A DNA stretch of 64,000 bases from Bacteroidota bacterium (GTDB taxonomy: Bacteria > Bacteroidota > Bacteroidia > Bacteroidales > JAAUTT01): positions 191,167 through 255,166 of the forward strand of contig JAUZOO010000002.1 of NCBI GenBank assembly GCA_030706405.1, in the 5' to 3' direction. Below, one piece after another: positions 9,838-17,861 of this stretch. Each line of letters begins with the position of its first letter. The stretch's first letter is position 1. Both the position numbers and the translations under genes were made by a program. The notes under the pieces are model-generated. The model ran no database searches. It was not told the DNA's origin and was given only the letters and a program-made list of their open reading frames with translations.

Positions 9838-12800
9838 TTATTTTTGAAGTTGACACGGAGCACCTTGCCATTGGGTGCCTTCGGGAAGCGATTCGCCTTT
9901 CATTATCAATGAAAGCCCTTGTAAATAAGAATCGTCTTGCATTCTTGTGTCATACAGAATGACTGACAATGAGCCAATTGTGCAATTGTTTCCGATATTA
10001 ACGTGCGACATTTTCATCACCCTGTCTTCAAACAAGTGAGTTTGAATGGTACAGAGGTAGTTAAGTGAAGAGTCGTTACCAATGCTGACCAGGTCAAATT
10101 CCGTAATTTCCGTGGTTTCCATATAAACTCTCTTGCCTATTTTACAGCCCATCAGGCGAAAATAAACAGGAGCCAGTGGAGTTCCTAAAACCATATATTC
10201 GAAAAAAGGATAAACCAAGTTCTCTGAAATTGAATTTATAAATTCATTTCTCCAAACAAAAGAGGTCCATAGCGGACGTGCATCCGGGCGATATTTTCCG
10301 ATGAGAAGTTTCTTGAAAAAAACGCCAAAAATCATAGTCGATGCACTTATTAAAAGCAGGAGAACAGGAGCTTCCCACATCACACGCTGATAATTTGCCA
10401 TTTCAAAAATATGGTATATATAATTGTAAAACAGTAATAACAACGACGACGATATGGCAAATGGAGTGATAATCTTAAAGAATTCGATAAGCCCGCGCAG
10501 TATAAACAAACCAAGAGTTGGCTTAAAGGTGTATTTCTCAGGAAATTGAGGGCTTTCCTGACGTTTAGGCAGGTACATGGGTGGAGAACCGAGCCACGAA
10601 GCATCTTTCATTCCGGCTTCCTCGGGCGACGACGGTGTTATGGATAATACCCCAATCAGGCATCCGTCTTCCACATTTCCACCTGTGGGAAGCACTGCAC
10701 TATTCCCAACAAAAGCCCTGACGCCGATTGATGTAATACGAAATACCATGGTTCCGTTAACTACCATTGGAGGACCAATATTTACCGAATCGGCCAAAAA
10801 ACTTTCTTTACCAATTTTTAATAAGTCGGTAGAAATATGGTTAACCGTCGATATTTCGGCACGTTTGCCGATTTTTGCCCCTACCAGCCGAAGCCATGGA
10901 GGAAGATACAGAGTTGCGTATAACGATTTAAACATCAGTAAACTCATGGCCATCAACGAATCGACTGTCCATTTGCGGATATACAATAAACTGTGAATGG
11001 GAATGTTTCCCGGCTTCATCCGGCCTACCAGTATCCATTTTATTGCAGCAATGCCTAAACTGAATGTCAAAATATAAACCGCCGATACGGGAAGTATATA
11101 CAATAAGGTAACACCTATTCCCCAATGAATATTAATAAAATAGATTGATAACGAATACGGTACAAATAAAACAGTGGGATAAAGAAAAATTAATAACAAA
11201 GCCAAAATATGAGAAAATGCATAGCCAAAACGAGCAATAGCGTGTACTGTTTTGGGCTGGATTTTTTTAAGCGAGAGCCAGGTTTCCTCTGTGTGAATAC
11301 ATTTTTTTGCCGGAGAGCCCCGCCAGGTCTCCTCTGCCGGAATGGTTGTGTTTTCAGGCAACATCGATAATTCCATGAGGGCCGAGCCATTTTCCATCTG
11401 CGAGTTTCCGTTCAATAAGGCTCTCGCTCCCACAAAGCAGTTGTCGCCAACTGTTATCCGCCCAATCTTTAAAAGTCCGTTGCCCACCGAATAGCCCATC
11501 AGGTGTGCTTCCTTCGAAATACTGGACCTATTGCCCACCGTTACCATGTCGAAAGCCCGTAACCGGTCGGAACCCAGATAAACATCTTTGCCAATTTTTG
11601 CCCCCATCAAACGGTAATAAACAGCCAGAAACGACGTTCCGGCAAGGATCGTAATCGGGGTTATATCAACCATCTTCTTTACAAGCCAGAAGCGAAAATA
11701 ATAGAAGCCCCATAGCGGATGCGAGCCTTCTTTGAATTTTCCGATGACCAGCCATTTGAAAGCAACAGAAAATAGTAAAAGCAATGGATAAAGCAGTAAA
11801 ACACCATCCAGACACACGAAGATCAATTCTTTATAACTAATGTCTGCAAAATAATGTTTGAGTATAAACGGAACAATGGCAATGGTAGCTGCAATGCCAT
11901 AGAAGAAAAGCAACGACAATGTTTGTAAAACAGCTACGGTGTAATAGGTAACCTTACTTACCCGAGCAGGCGGACTTGATGCGGGCTCAGTTTTTGAATC
12001 CTCTGTCTGCAAATTGAAAGTATCCACAAAGGCGGCCAGTTGTTTGGCTGTAGGATGCGTGTAAACATCACGAACCGAAAGCTTTTGCATCTGCGGATCT
12101 TTACGCAATTCCGAAATCATTTGCGAAGCAAAAAGCGAATGGCCGCCCAAATCAAAAAAATTATCGTTAACCTCAACAGGATTGGGATAGAAGAGTTTTT
12201 GCCACAAATCGAGGATTTTTTGTTCGGTTGCCGAACAGTCGGCATAATTCCGAAAACCCAAATCATCCTTAATAGATTTTGGTTCAGGTAATTTAGCACG
12301 ATTTACCTTTCCGCTTGGCATAAGGGGCATCTCCGGAATAATTTCGAAGATGTTGGGAATCATGTAAGGCGTAAGTGTCTTTTTTAGATACTTTTTAATT
12401 TCTTCAAAATCAAACGATACCCCCTTGGATGGAACAAGGTAGGCAACCAGTAACCCAATACCGTTAAAGCCTTCTTTTATAGTAACGGCAACACTTTGAA
12501 CGCCAGGATATAATAATAGCAGACATTCAATTTCTGATAATTCGATGCGAAAACCGCGCAGTTTTACCTGCGAATCGATACGTCCGAGAAATTCAATCTC
12601 ACCTTGTTCGTTATACCGGCATAAATCGCCCGAACGGTAAAGCTTTTTGGGAAATACCGGGTTTATGTCAAATTTAGGAACGATAAATTTTTGGTTGGTA
12701 AGTTCCGGTAAATTAATATAGCCGTCGGAAAGGTTAAGTCCGCCAATACAGAGTTCTCCTGCAATTCCGGCAGGAAGCAGTTGCATGTTGGCATCGAGAA

Positions 12801-14385
12801 TATAGGCTGAATAATTGATTACCGGGCTACCAATGGTTACTTTTTGCTCGGGCAAACAATCGGCATAAGTTGCGATTACTGTTGTTTCCGTTGGTCCATA
12901 AGTGTTTACTAGTCGACATGTTGGTGTTACCCAGCGTTTTACCAACTCGGTCGGGCAAACTTCACCGCCAAGGATTAACAGCCGAAGCGATGGAATACCA
13001 ACATTAAGCATTGATAACAAGGTAGGTACCGTCGAAAATACGGTTATTTTATTATCGTCCAACACTTTTGAAAGTTGCGAACCCGATTGCATAATCTCAC
13101 TTGTCCCGACAAAAAGGGAAGCCCCTGAGTAAAAAGCCATCCATATTTCCTCTACGGAAGCATCAAAAGCTATGGAAAAACCCTGAAAAACCTTGTCGGC
13201 CGGGGTAACTTGAAAAATATCACTCTCAGCGCGAACAAGGTTGCTCACTGCCTGATGCGAAATCCTTACTCCTTTAGGTGTTCCCGTTGTTCCTGATGTG
13301 TAAATGGCATAGGCAGTGTTTTCAGGACTTACGGAACATTCATCCGCGCTGATATTTAAAGGCGATAAACTATCTATCGTATCCCCAATTTTATCTATTT
13401 GAATATTGGGGCAAGATAGCCGATTGGTTTTATCGGTAAAATTTGAGTGAGTCAACAATACCGTAGCTTGACAGTCGTCGAGGATAAACGCTACTCTGTC
13501 CTGCGGAAAAGCGGGATCAATAGGAATATAAGCCGCGCCTGCCTTTAAGATACCCAGCATGCCAATGTACATATCGGGGGTACGGGGAAGCCAGATGCCT
13601 ACAAAGTCACCACTACCAACTCCTTGCGATATCAGGTAGCGAGCCAGTTTATTGGCTTTAATGTTTAGTGTTGAATAGGTAATATTTTGATCTTCAAATA
13701 ATACGGCCGAACGTTGTGGGTATTGAAAAACGGTTTGTTCAAAGAACTGGTGCAAACAGCGCGGTGTGGATAATATTGGGTCATACCTACCATTAGCCCA
13801 AGTATTTAACTGGCGAAGTTCCAGACTGTCCAAAAGTTCAATTTCTGCAACTTTTGCTAACGGTTGCTCGGTAATGGCATTCAACAGTCGACGAAAATGT
13901 GAGGTACTCTTTTGTATAGCAGTGAAGTATGGAGATTCTTCGTCGGTATAAAAACTGTATTCAATCTCATTCCCAATCTTAAAAGATGCTCCCAAATTAT
14001 GGGCTTCATCGCCTGTCGATATTTTTAAATCAAATTTGTCGTAGTTTATATTATTTGTTTTCAGCCAGTTAGTGACTTGTGGGAGTTTTGCCATTTCGCC
14101 ATAAATTCCAAGTATATTTTGTCCTAATAAAATATTCAATGACAATGAAATATCCCTATCCTCATTATCATCCGTCACCTGAATGTTCATTTTGCATTCG
14201 TCCGGTTCGTAACTATAACGAGATTTCAGAATTGCCGTCAATGCCGCTAGAAAGAGGGAGAGATCAAGGCTATAGCGATTACAAAATGTTTTAAGAATCG
14301 AAACGTCTTCTATACTCATAAAACCCTGAGGTTTAAGTTCAATTTTGGAAATCGGGCTGGCGGAAGACAAATTTTTCTGTTCCAT
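9838..14385 (-). CDS. Pls-like single-module NRPS with membrane-bound hexapeptide-repeat C-terminus
   Basis: This 1515-residue protein has four parts. (1) About 180 N-terminal residues resemble the end of a condensation domain but have no HHxxxDG. (2) A full adenylation domain follows (about 205-700) with IYTSGTTGTPKG, NTYGPTE, LYRSGDL, and Lys693 in PSGKVNR. (3) A carrier domain has LGGHS at 746-750. (4) A C-terminal part of about 700 residues has several membrane segments and three related left-handed-helix repeats, each ending in W-x-G-(S/A)-P (WRGSPA, WLGSPP, WQGAPC). This is the architecture of epsilon-poly-lysine synthetase-type enzymes. Aligning to GrsA by eye gives the specificity residues D408 A409 E412 S451 I471 G473 T495 V503 I504 K693, close to a lysine code. 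Product identity is inference. Confidence 0.88.
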   Translation of the reverse strand: MEQKNLSSASPISKIELKPQGFMSIEDVSILKTFCNRYSLDLSLFLAALTAILKSRYSYEPDECKMNIQVTDDNEDRDISLSLNILLGQNILGIYGEMAKLPQVTNWLKTNNINYDKFDLKISTGDEAHNLGASFKIGNEIEYSFYTDEESPYFTAIQKSTSHFRRLLNAITEQPLAKVAEIELLDSLELRQLNTWANGRYDPILSTPRCLHQFFEQTVFQYPQRSAVLFEDQNITYSTLNIKANKLARYLISQGVGSGDFVGIWLPRTPDMYIGMLGILKAGAAYIPIDPAFPQDRVAFILDDCQATVLLTHSNFTDKTNRLSCPNIQIDKIGDTIDSLSPLNISADECSVSPENTAYAIYTSGTTGTPKGVRISHQAVSNLVRAESDIFQVTPADKVFQGFSIAFDASVEEIWMAFYSGASLFVGTSEIMQSGSQLSKVLDDNKITVFSTVPTLLSMLNVGIPSLRLLILGGEVCPTELVKRWVTPTCRLVNTYGPTETTVIATYADCLPEQKVTIGSPVINYSAYILDANMQLLPAGIAGELCIGGLNLSDGYINLPELTNQKFIVPKFDINPVFPKKLYRSGDLCRYNEQGEIEFLGRIDSQVKLRGFRIELSEIECLLLLYPGVQSVAVTIKEGFNGIGLLVAYLVPSKGVSFDFEEIKKYLKKTLTPYMIPNIFEIIPEMPLMPSGKVNRAKLPEPKSIKDDLGFRNYADCSATEQKILDLWQKLFYPNPVEVNDNFFDLGGHSLFASQMISELRKDPQMQKLSVRDVYTHPTAKQLAAFVDTFNLQTEDSKTEPASSPPARVSKVTYYTVAVLQTLSLLFFYGIAATIAIVPFILKHYFADISYKELIFVCLDGVLLLYPLLLLFSVAFKWLVIGKFKEGSHPLWGFYYFRFWLVKKMVDITPITILAGTSFLAVYYRLMGAKIGKDVYLGSDRLRAFDMVTVGNRSSISKEAHLMGYSVGNGLLKIGRITVGDNCFVGARALLNGNSQMENGSALMELSMLPENTTIPAEETWRGSPAKKCIHTEETWLSLKKIQPKTVHAIARFGYAFSHILALLLIFLYPTVLFVPYSLSIYFINIHWGIGVTLLYILPVSAVYILTFSLGIAAIKWILVGRMKPGNIPIHSLLYIRKWTVDSLMAMSLLMFKSLYATLYLPPWLRLVGAKIGKRAEISTVNHISTDLLKIGKESFLADSVNIGPPMVVNGTMVFRITSIGVRAFVGNSAVLPTGGNVEDGCLIGVLSITPSSPEEAGMKDASWLGSPPMYLPKRQESPQFPEKYTFKPTLGLFILRGLIEFFKIITPFAISSSLLLLFYNYIYHIFEMANYQRVMWEAPVLLLLISASTMIFGVFFKKLLIGKYRPDARPLWTSFVWRNEFINSISENLVYPFFEYMVLGTPLAPVYFRLMGCKIGKRVYMETTEITEFDLVSIGNDSSLNYLCTIQTHLFEDRVMKMSHVNIGNNCTIGSLSVILYDTRMQDDSYLQGLSLIMKGESLPEGTQWQGAPCQLQK

Positions 14386-14530
14386 ATCGTATTGGAGATC
14401 GATTATTGTAATAAAATCAAACTATGGCTATCTCATAAAACATGAATATGACAATAAAATCAACAAATACTTGCTGTGTTGTCGAAATAAATTTTACTTC
14501 ATTTTGCAGATTAAGACAAGTTGATTATTG

Positions 14531-14538
14531 TAATTTTG
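14531..14538 (+). promoter_or_regulatory. -7 element of the mnmD promoter
   Basis: TAATTTTG is an exact TAnnTTTG match. Transcription would start near 14545, which excludes the upstream TTG at 14521 as start codon and supports ATG at 14554. Confidence 0.55.
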
Positions 14539-14553
14539 GAGTTTCGAAAAACT

Positions 14554-15240
14554 ATGACAATAAGTATACAAACCACTGCCGACGGCTCGCAAACCGTTTT
14601 TTCCGATCAGTTTCAGGAAACATACCATTCTGTTAACGGCGCAATTGTAGAATCGAAGCATGTATTTATCGAAGCAGGGTTTAATACTTCAACGTTGCCG
14701 AGTATCACTGTTTTTGAGGCAGGTTTTGGTACAGGCCTCAATGCTTTGTTAACGTTGCTTGAGGCTCGAAAACGGGGCATAAACGTCGTTTATCATTCCA
14801 TCGAGCTTTACCCGTTGCAACAATCCATCATCGACGGGCTCGAATATGCAGGGCTTTTATCATCCGACAGAGAGCTGTTCAGAGCATTGCACGATGCTCC
14901 GTGGAATCGGGTAACCTCAATAACCCCGTGGTTTGAACTGAAAAAAATTAAAGCTGATTTACTTGATTTTACCCCCGACGATAATTTTGATGTGATTTAT
15001 TTCGATGCATTTTCGCCAAACATTCAACCCGATTTATGGAGTAAAACAGTATTCCAAAAGCTTTATGATAAGATGAATTGCAACGGAATATTAACAACTT
15101 ATTGCGCTAAGGGTGTGGTTCGGCGTACTTTGCAAGAAGTAGGCTTTTCGGTTGAACGCCTTGCCGGACCTCCGGGAAAAAGGGAGATGCTGAGAGGGAA
15201 AAAGGTTATGAATATACCTGTCAGAATTTTTAAATCCTGA
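14554..15240 (+). CDS. mnmD: tRNA (5-methylaminomethyl-2-thiouridine) methyltransferase, MnmC N-terminal domain type
   Basis: The 228-residue protein matches the methyltransferase half of MnmC. It shows a SAM-binding VFEAGFGTGLNA (about 49-60) and the family motif DAFSPNIQPDLWS, followed by a C-terminal GILTTYCAKG. It would methylate nm5s2U34 in tRNA wobble modification. The oxidoreductase half of MnmC is absent, so this is the stand-alone form (MnmD). Start chosen from the -7 element at 14531, which leaves a leader of about 9 bases. It is divergent from the NRPS gene and convergent with ssb. Confidence 0.85.
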   Translation: MTISIQTTADGSQTVFSDQFQETYHSVNGAIVESKHVFIEAGFNTSTLPSITVFEAGFGTGLNALLTLLEARKRGINVVYHSIELYPLQQSIIDGLEYAGLLSSDRELFRALHDAPWNRVTSITPWFELKKIKADLLDFTPDDNFDVIYFDAFSPNIQPDLWSKTVFQKLYDKMNCNGILTTYCAKGVVRRTLQEVGFSVERLAGPPGKREMLRGKKVMNIPVRIFKS

Positions 15241-15245
15241 CAGGT
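15216..15245. terminator. Hairpin overlapping the mnmD stop codon
   Basis: ACCTGTCAG (15216-15224) pairs with CTGACAGGT (15237-15245). The stem includes the mnmD stop codon (15238-15240). It lies between convergent mnmD and ssb and shares its core with the hairpins at 1138 and 4983. There is only a short T-run. Confidence 0.5.
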
Positions 15246-15262
15246 TTGGATAGTCAAATTTT

Positions 15263-15592
15263 CTAGGATTTACCTCCGAGTAGTTCAATTTCTTTCACGT
15301 TTACAACCAGCGAAGATTTGGCTCCTCCTTCTTTCGATTCGTATGCTTCGCTTGTCGGAATTCCTTCGATATAAACCTTTTGACCTTTTTTTAGGTATTC
15401 AGCTATTTTGGTGCTTTGTCCAGAGGCTTTCCATAACACTGCTTTTACCCATTCCGTCTTTTCTACTTTGTTGCCTTCAGCATCTTTATAATCCTGATTT
15501 ACGGCAATCCTGAAATTAATAACTTTTCTGTTACCTGTTTCCCGAACTTCACAATCGCTGCCAAGAGCGCCTGTTAATAAAAGTTTAATCAT
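15263..15592 (-). CDS. ssb: Single-stranded DNA-binding protein, short form without acidic tail
   Basis: The 109-residue protein is an SSB OB-fold (MIKLLLTGALGSD at the start, VNQDY, WVKAVLW, KGQKVYIEG in the middle). It ends at ELLGGKS, directly after the OB-fold. The flexible linker and acidic C-terminal tip that recruit replication and repair proteins in E. coli-type SSBs are missing. It may be a secondary SSB or one specialised for natural transformation; neither can be decided here. The gene stands alone on the minus strand. Confidence 0.88.
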   Translation of the reverse strand: MIKLLLTGALGSDCEVRETGNRKVINFRIAVNQDYKDAEGNKVEKTEWVKAVLWKASGQSTKIAEYLKKGQKVYIEGIPTSEAYESKEGGAKSSLVVNVKEIELLGGKS

Positions 15593-15683
15593 TCTGCAAA
15601 ATTTTAGTTAAACGTTGATTAATAGTTAATAACAGTGAAAAAATAACCAATTAAATTTTAATAAACAAGAAGTTCAACAAAAT

Positions 15684-15721
15684 AAAAAGCCCAGATGGAG
15701 GTTAAATTCTGTCTGGGCTTT
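15684..15721 (-). terminator. Rho-independent terminator of the PL8 lyase gene
   Basis: AAAAGCCCAGA (15685-15695) pairs with TCTGGGCTTT (15712-15721). Read on the minus strand the hairpin is followed by TTTTTATTTT, a good T-tract. It lies 36 bases past the lyase stop codon. Confidence 0.8.
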
Positions 15722-15757
15722 ACCAAATTGGTAGGTTTATCGGCTATTTTAACTTTT

Positions 15758-17842
15758 TTAAAGTTTAAAAGAAATACTTTTTCCAGCTTCAAAGCCTTTG
15801 GGCAATACAACCTGAAATGAAGTTTTATTTCGCAAAGAATCAAATTTCCCGGGAATATTGCTGCCGGTGAATTTGCCCGAAACATTTACCGCTATTGATG
15901 CCAGTTTGTGCGTTGGATCGCTGAGGGTGATGGATCGTTCAGCTTTTGTAATGCTCAGCATGAGAATACACGGAGCATCAACGCCAATGGAGAGGCTTGA
16001 GCTAAGCTGACATTGGCCTGCTTTATAAAAGATAACCCCGGCTAATCCTTTGGCCAGATAGGTAACCGCCTGAACCGAATCGGTGTTACTGATAATCTTT
16101 ATTTTTTGTGGAACGGACTGCATCAAGCTTTCATCAGCTCCCGGAATGATATAATAAGCATATCCTTCGTTTTCCGGTTTTACTCCGTGGTTAAGCCATA
16201 GGCTGAAAATGTCGGCTTTTAATTCCTTTTCCGAAAACTGGGTTGCAACGTTATGCCATATTCCTGTTTTGGTCGTATTGTCGATAGTTGCCTGACTTTT
16301 TCCGGGAAAGTAATAACCTATATTGTTGTGCAATACCCATTTAATGTTGTTAAGGTTATGTGTATCTTCGCTTAGCAATGATGTCTTTTGGCCATTATTT
16401 ACCAACACGTTTCCGTTTAAAAAGCATTGATTTACCGACGTTGTAACCGGTTCGACAGCTTGAGTTTTAATTCCTGCACCAAGGCATACGATAACATCAT
16501 CGAAAAAGAACCATGATTTTAGAGCTTGCAATCCGTCTCTTCGAAAATCCATGGCAGCCACGCCATTCATTCCGTCGGAAATACCACCGACAAACTCACT
16601 GTTGATGTAGTATCCGTTATATGCCAAAACGGGCAAAGGTTTACTGTCTTGAAAAGAAGTCGTGCCGGGAATTTTCTTCCAATCCCAGAATGGAAAAATA
16701 TCGTCGTATTCGTTTCCGGATTGATAGACAAGCAGGGCACCGTCGCCAAGATGGTATCCCAAAAGGTTTTCGCTATTAACCGATTCGCCGCCAAGCACTC
16801 TCTTGGAGCACATTCTGACGGAAGCGTAAAAATTATTACGACGATGAACGCTCATGTCCGAAGTCCAGAAATGAGCATTACCGCTAAAATCTTTGTTTGC
16901 CTCAGCATATTGACGGGAAAAGGTATTGTCGGCAAGCGGCATTTCGCTGTATATTTCATTTAAGGTGCGGGCTTTTTCGGTTTGAGCATTGGGGAAAAGC
17001 TGGCGGCCGCAGGCACTTACATCGAGTTTACCTTTCCATAATACCCAGCGGATGCCGTTTAAGAGATAATTTCGAAGGATTTCAATTTTGGCATCGTCGA
17101 ACCTAAACGGAGTTCCTTCGAACATGATAGCCCATTTAGTCATATCGGCAGCAAAGGCAAGACCATAATTGCCAAATTGTTGCTGAGGTCCGTGCTGATG
17201 AAAAGAAAAGTCGGGCTGTACACCTTCATCGAGCGATATATTTATTTCGGATTGTATGGCCTTAGCAGCTTCGTTAATCATATCAACATCACCGGTTAAA
17301 AGGCTTCGGTAAATGACATTTCCGGAAAGCCATACTTTGTTTTGTCCGGTCATGCCAATTTTTGCCCGTTCCAGAATTTTAATTCCTTTAGCCATTTCAT
17401 CCTCAGTAAGTTGAGCTTGAATGAGTAGTATAATCGGACCAAGTGTTTTAGGTACACCAATTTGAGGGTACCACCAGTTGGGATTTTGAAGATCGGCATT
17501 AATCCAGTAATCGAGTGCTTTACGGATGCTTATGAACAGTGCAGGATTGTTGTAATACGAGTTGTCGGCAGATTTATAAGCGATAGCCATTTCGAGAAGC
17601 CGCGTAAGATGTTTATACGTAGGCCATTGTCCGCGCTGTTTGGAGGCGTAATCAACATCGGGCCATTGCCCGTTGTCGTTAACCGTGGCAAAGTATTCTT
17701 TTATTCTTTGAGGATTAGCCTTATCTCTTAAAATATAAGTGATTACATTTTGCTTTAAAACTTTTGTTTTTTCAGGTTCATTGGTTGATGCAAAAAGATT
17801 TAATCCTATAAGTAAGGCAAGTAATGTGAAAACTGGTTTCAT
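15758..17842 (-). CDS. Polysaccharide lyase family 8 (chondroitin AC/hyaluronate lyase-like)
   Basis: The 694-residue protein starts with a Sec signal peptide (MKPVFTLLALLIGLNLFAST). An alpha/alpha-toroid domain shows PL8 landmarks: NWWYPQIGVP, WLSGNVIYR (candidate catalytic Asn), FHQHGPQQQFGNYG (candidate catalytic His and Tyr) and CGRQLFPN with the candidate Arg. Beta-sandwich domains make up the second half. PL8 enzymes cleave uronic-acid-containing polysaccharides by beta-elimination; the substrate (chondroitin, hyaluronan, xanthan or other) cannot be read from sequence. The enzyme is likely periplasmic or surface-exposed. No SusC/SusD pair lies nearby, so this is not part of a visible polysaccharide utilisation locus. 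Confidence 0.88.
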   Translation of the reverse strand: MKPVFTLLALLIGLNLFASTNEPEKTKVLKQNVITYILRDKANPQRIKEYFATVNDNGQWPDVDYASKQRGQWPTYKHLTRLLEMAIAYKSADNSYYNNPALFISIRKALDYWINADLQNPNWWYPQIGVPKTLGPIILLIQAQLTEDEMAKGIKILERAKIGMTGQNKVWLSGNVIYRSLLTGDVDMINEAAKAIQSEINISLDEGVQPDFSFHQHGPQQQFGNYGLAFAADMTKWAIMFEGTPFRFDDAKIEILRNYLLNGIRWVLWKGKLDVSACGRQLFPNAQTEKARTLNEIYSEMPLADNTFSRQYAEANKDFSGNAHFWTSDMSVHRRNNFYASVRMCSKRVLGGESVNSENLLGYHLGDGALLVYQSGNEYDDIFPFWDWKKIPGTTSFQDSKPLPVLAYNGYYINSEFVGGISDGMNGVAAMDFRRDGLQALKSWFFFDDVIVCLGAGIKTQAVEPVTTSVNQCFLNGNVLVNNGQKTSLLSEDTHNLNNIKWVLHNNIGYYFPGKSQATIDNTTKTGIWHNVATQFSEKELKADIFSLWLNHGVKPENEGYAYYIIPGADESLMQSVPQKIKIISNTDSVQAVTYLAKGLAGVIFYKAGQCQLSSSLSIGVDAPCILMLSITKAERSITLSDPTHKLASIAVNVSGKFTGSNIPGKFDSLRNKTSFQVVLPKGFEAGKSISFKL

Positions 17843-17861
17843 TTTAGTAGATGTTAAATGC

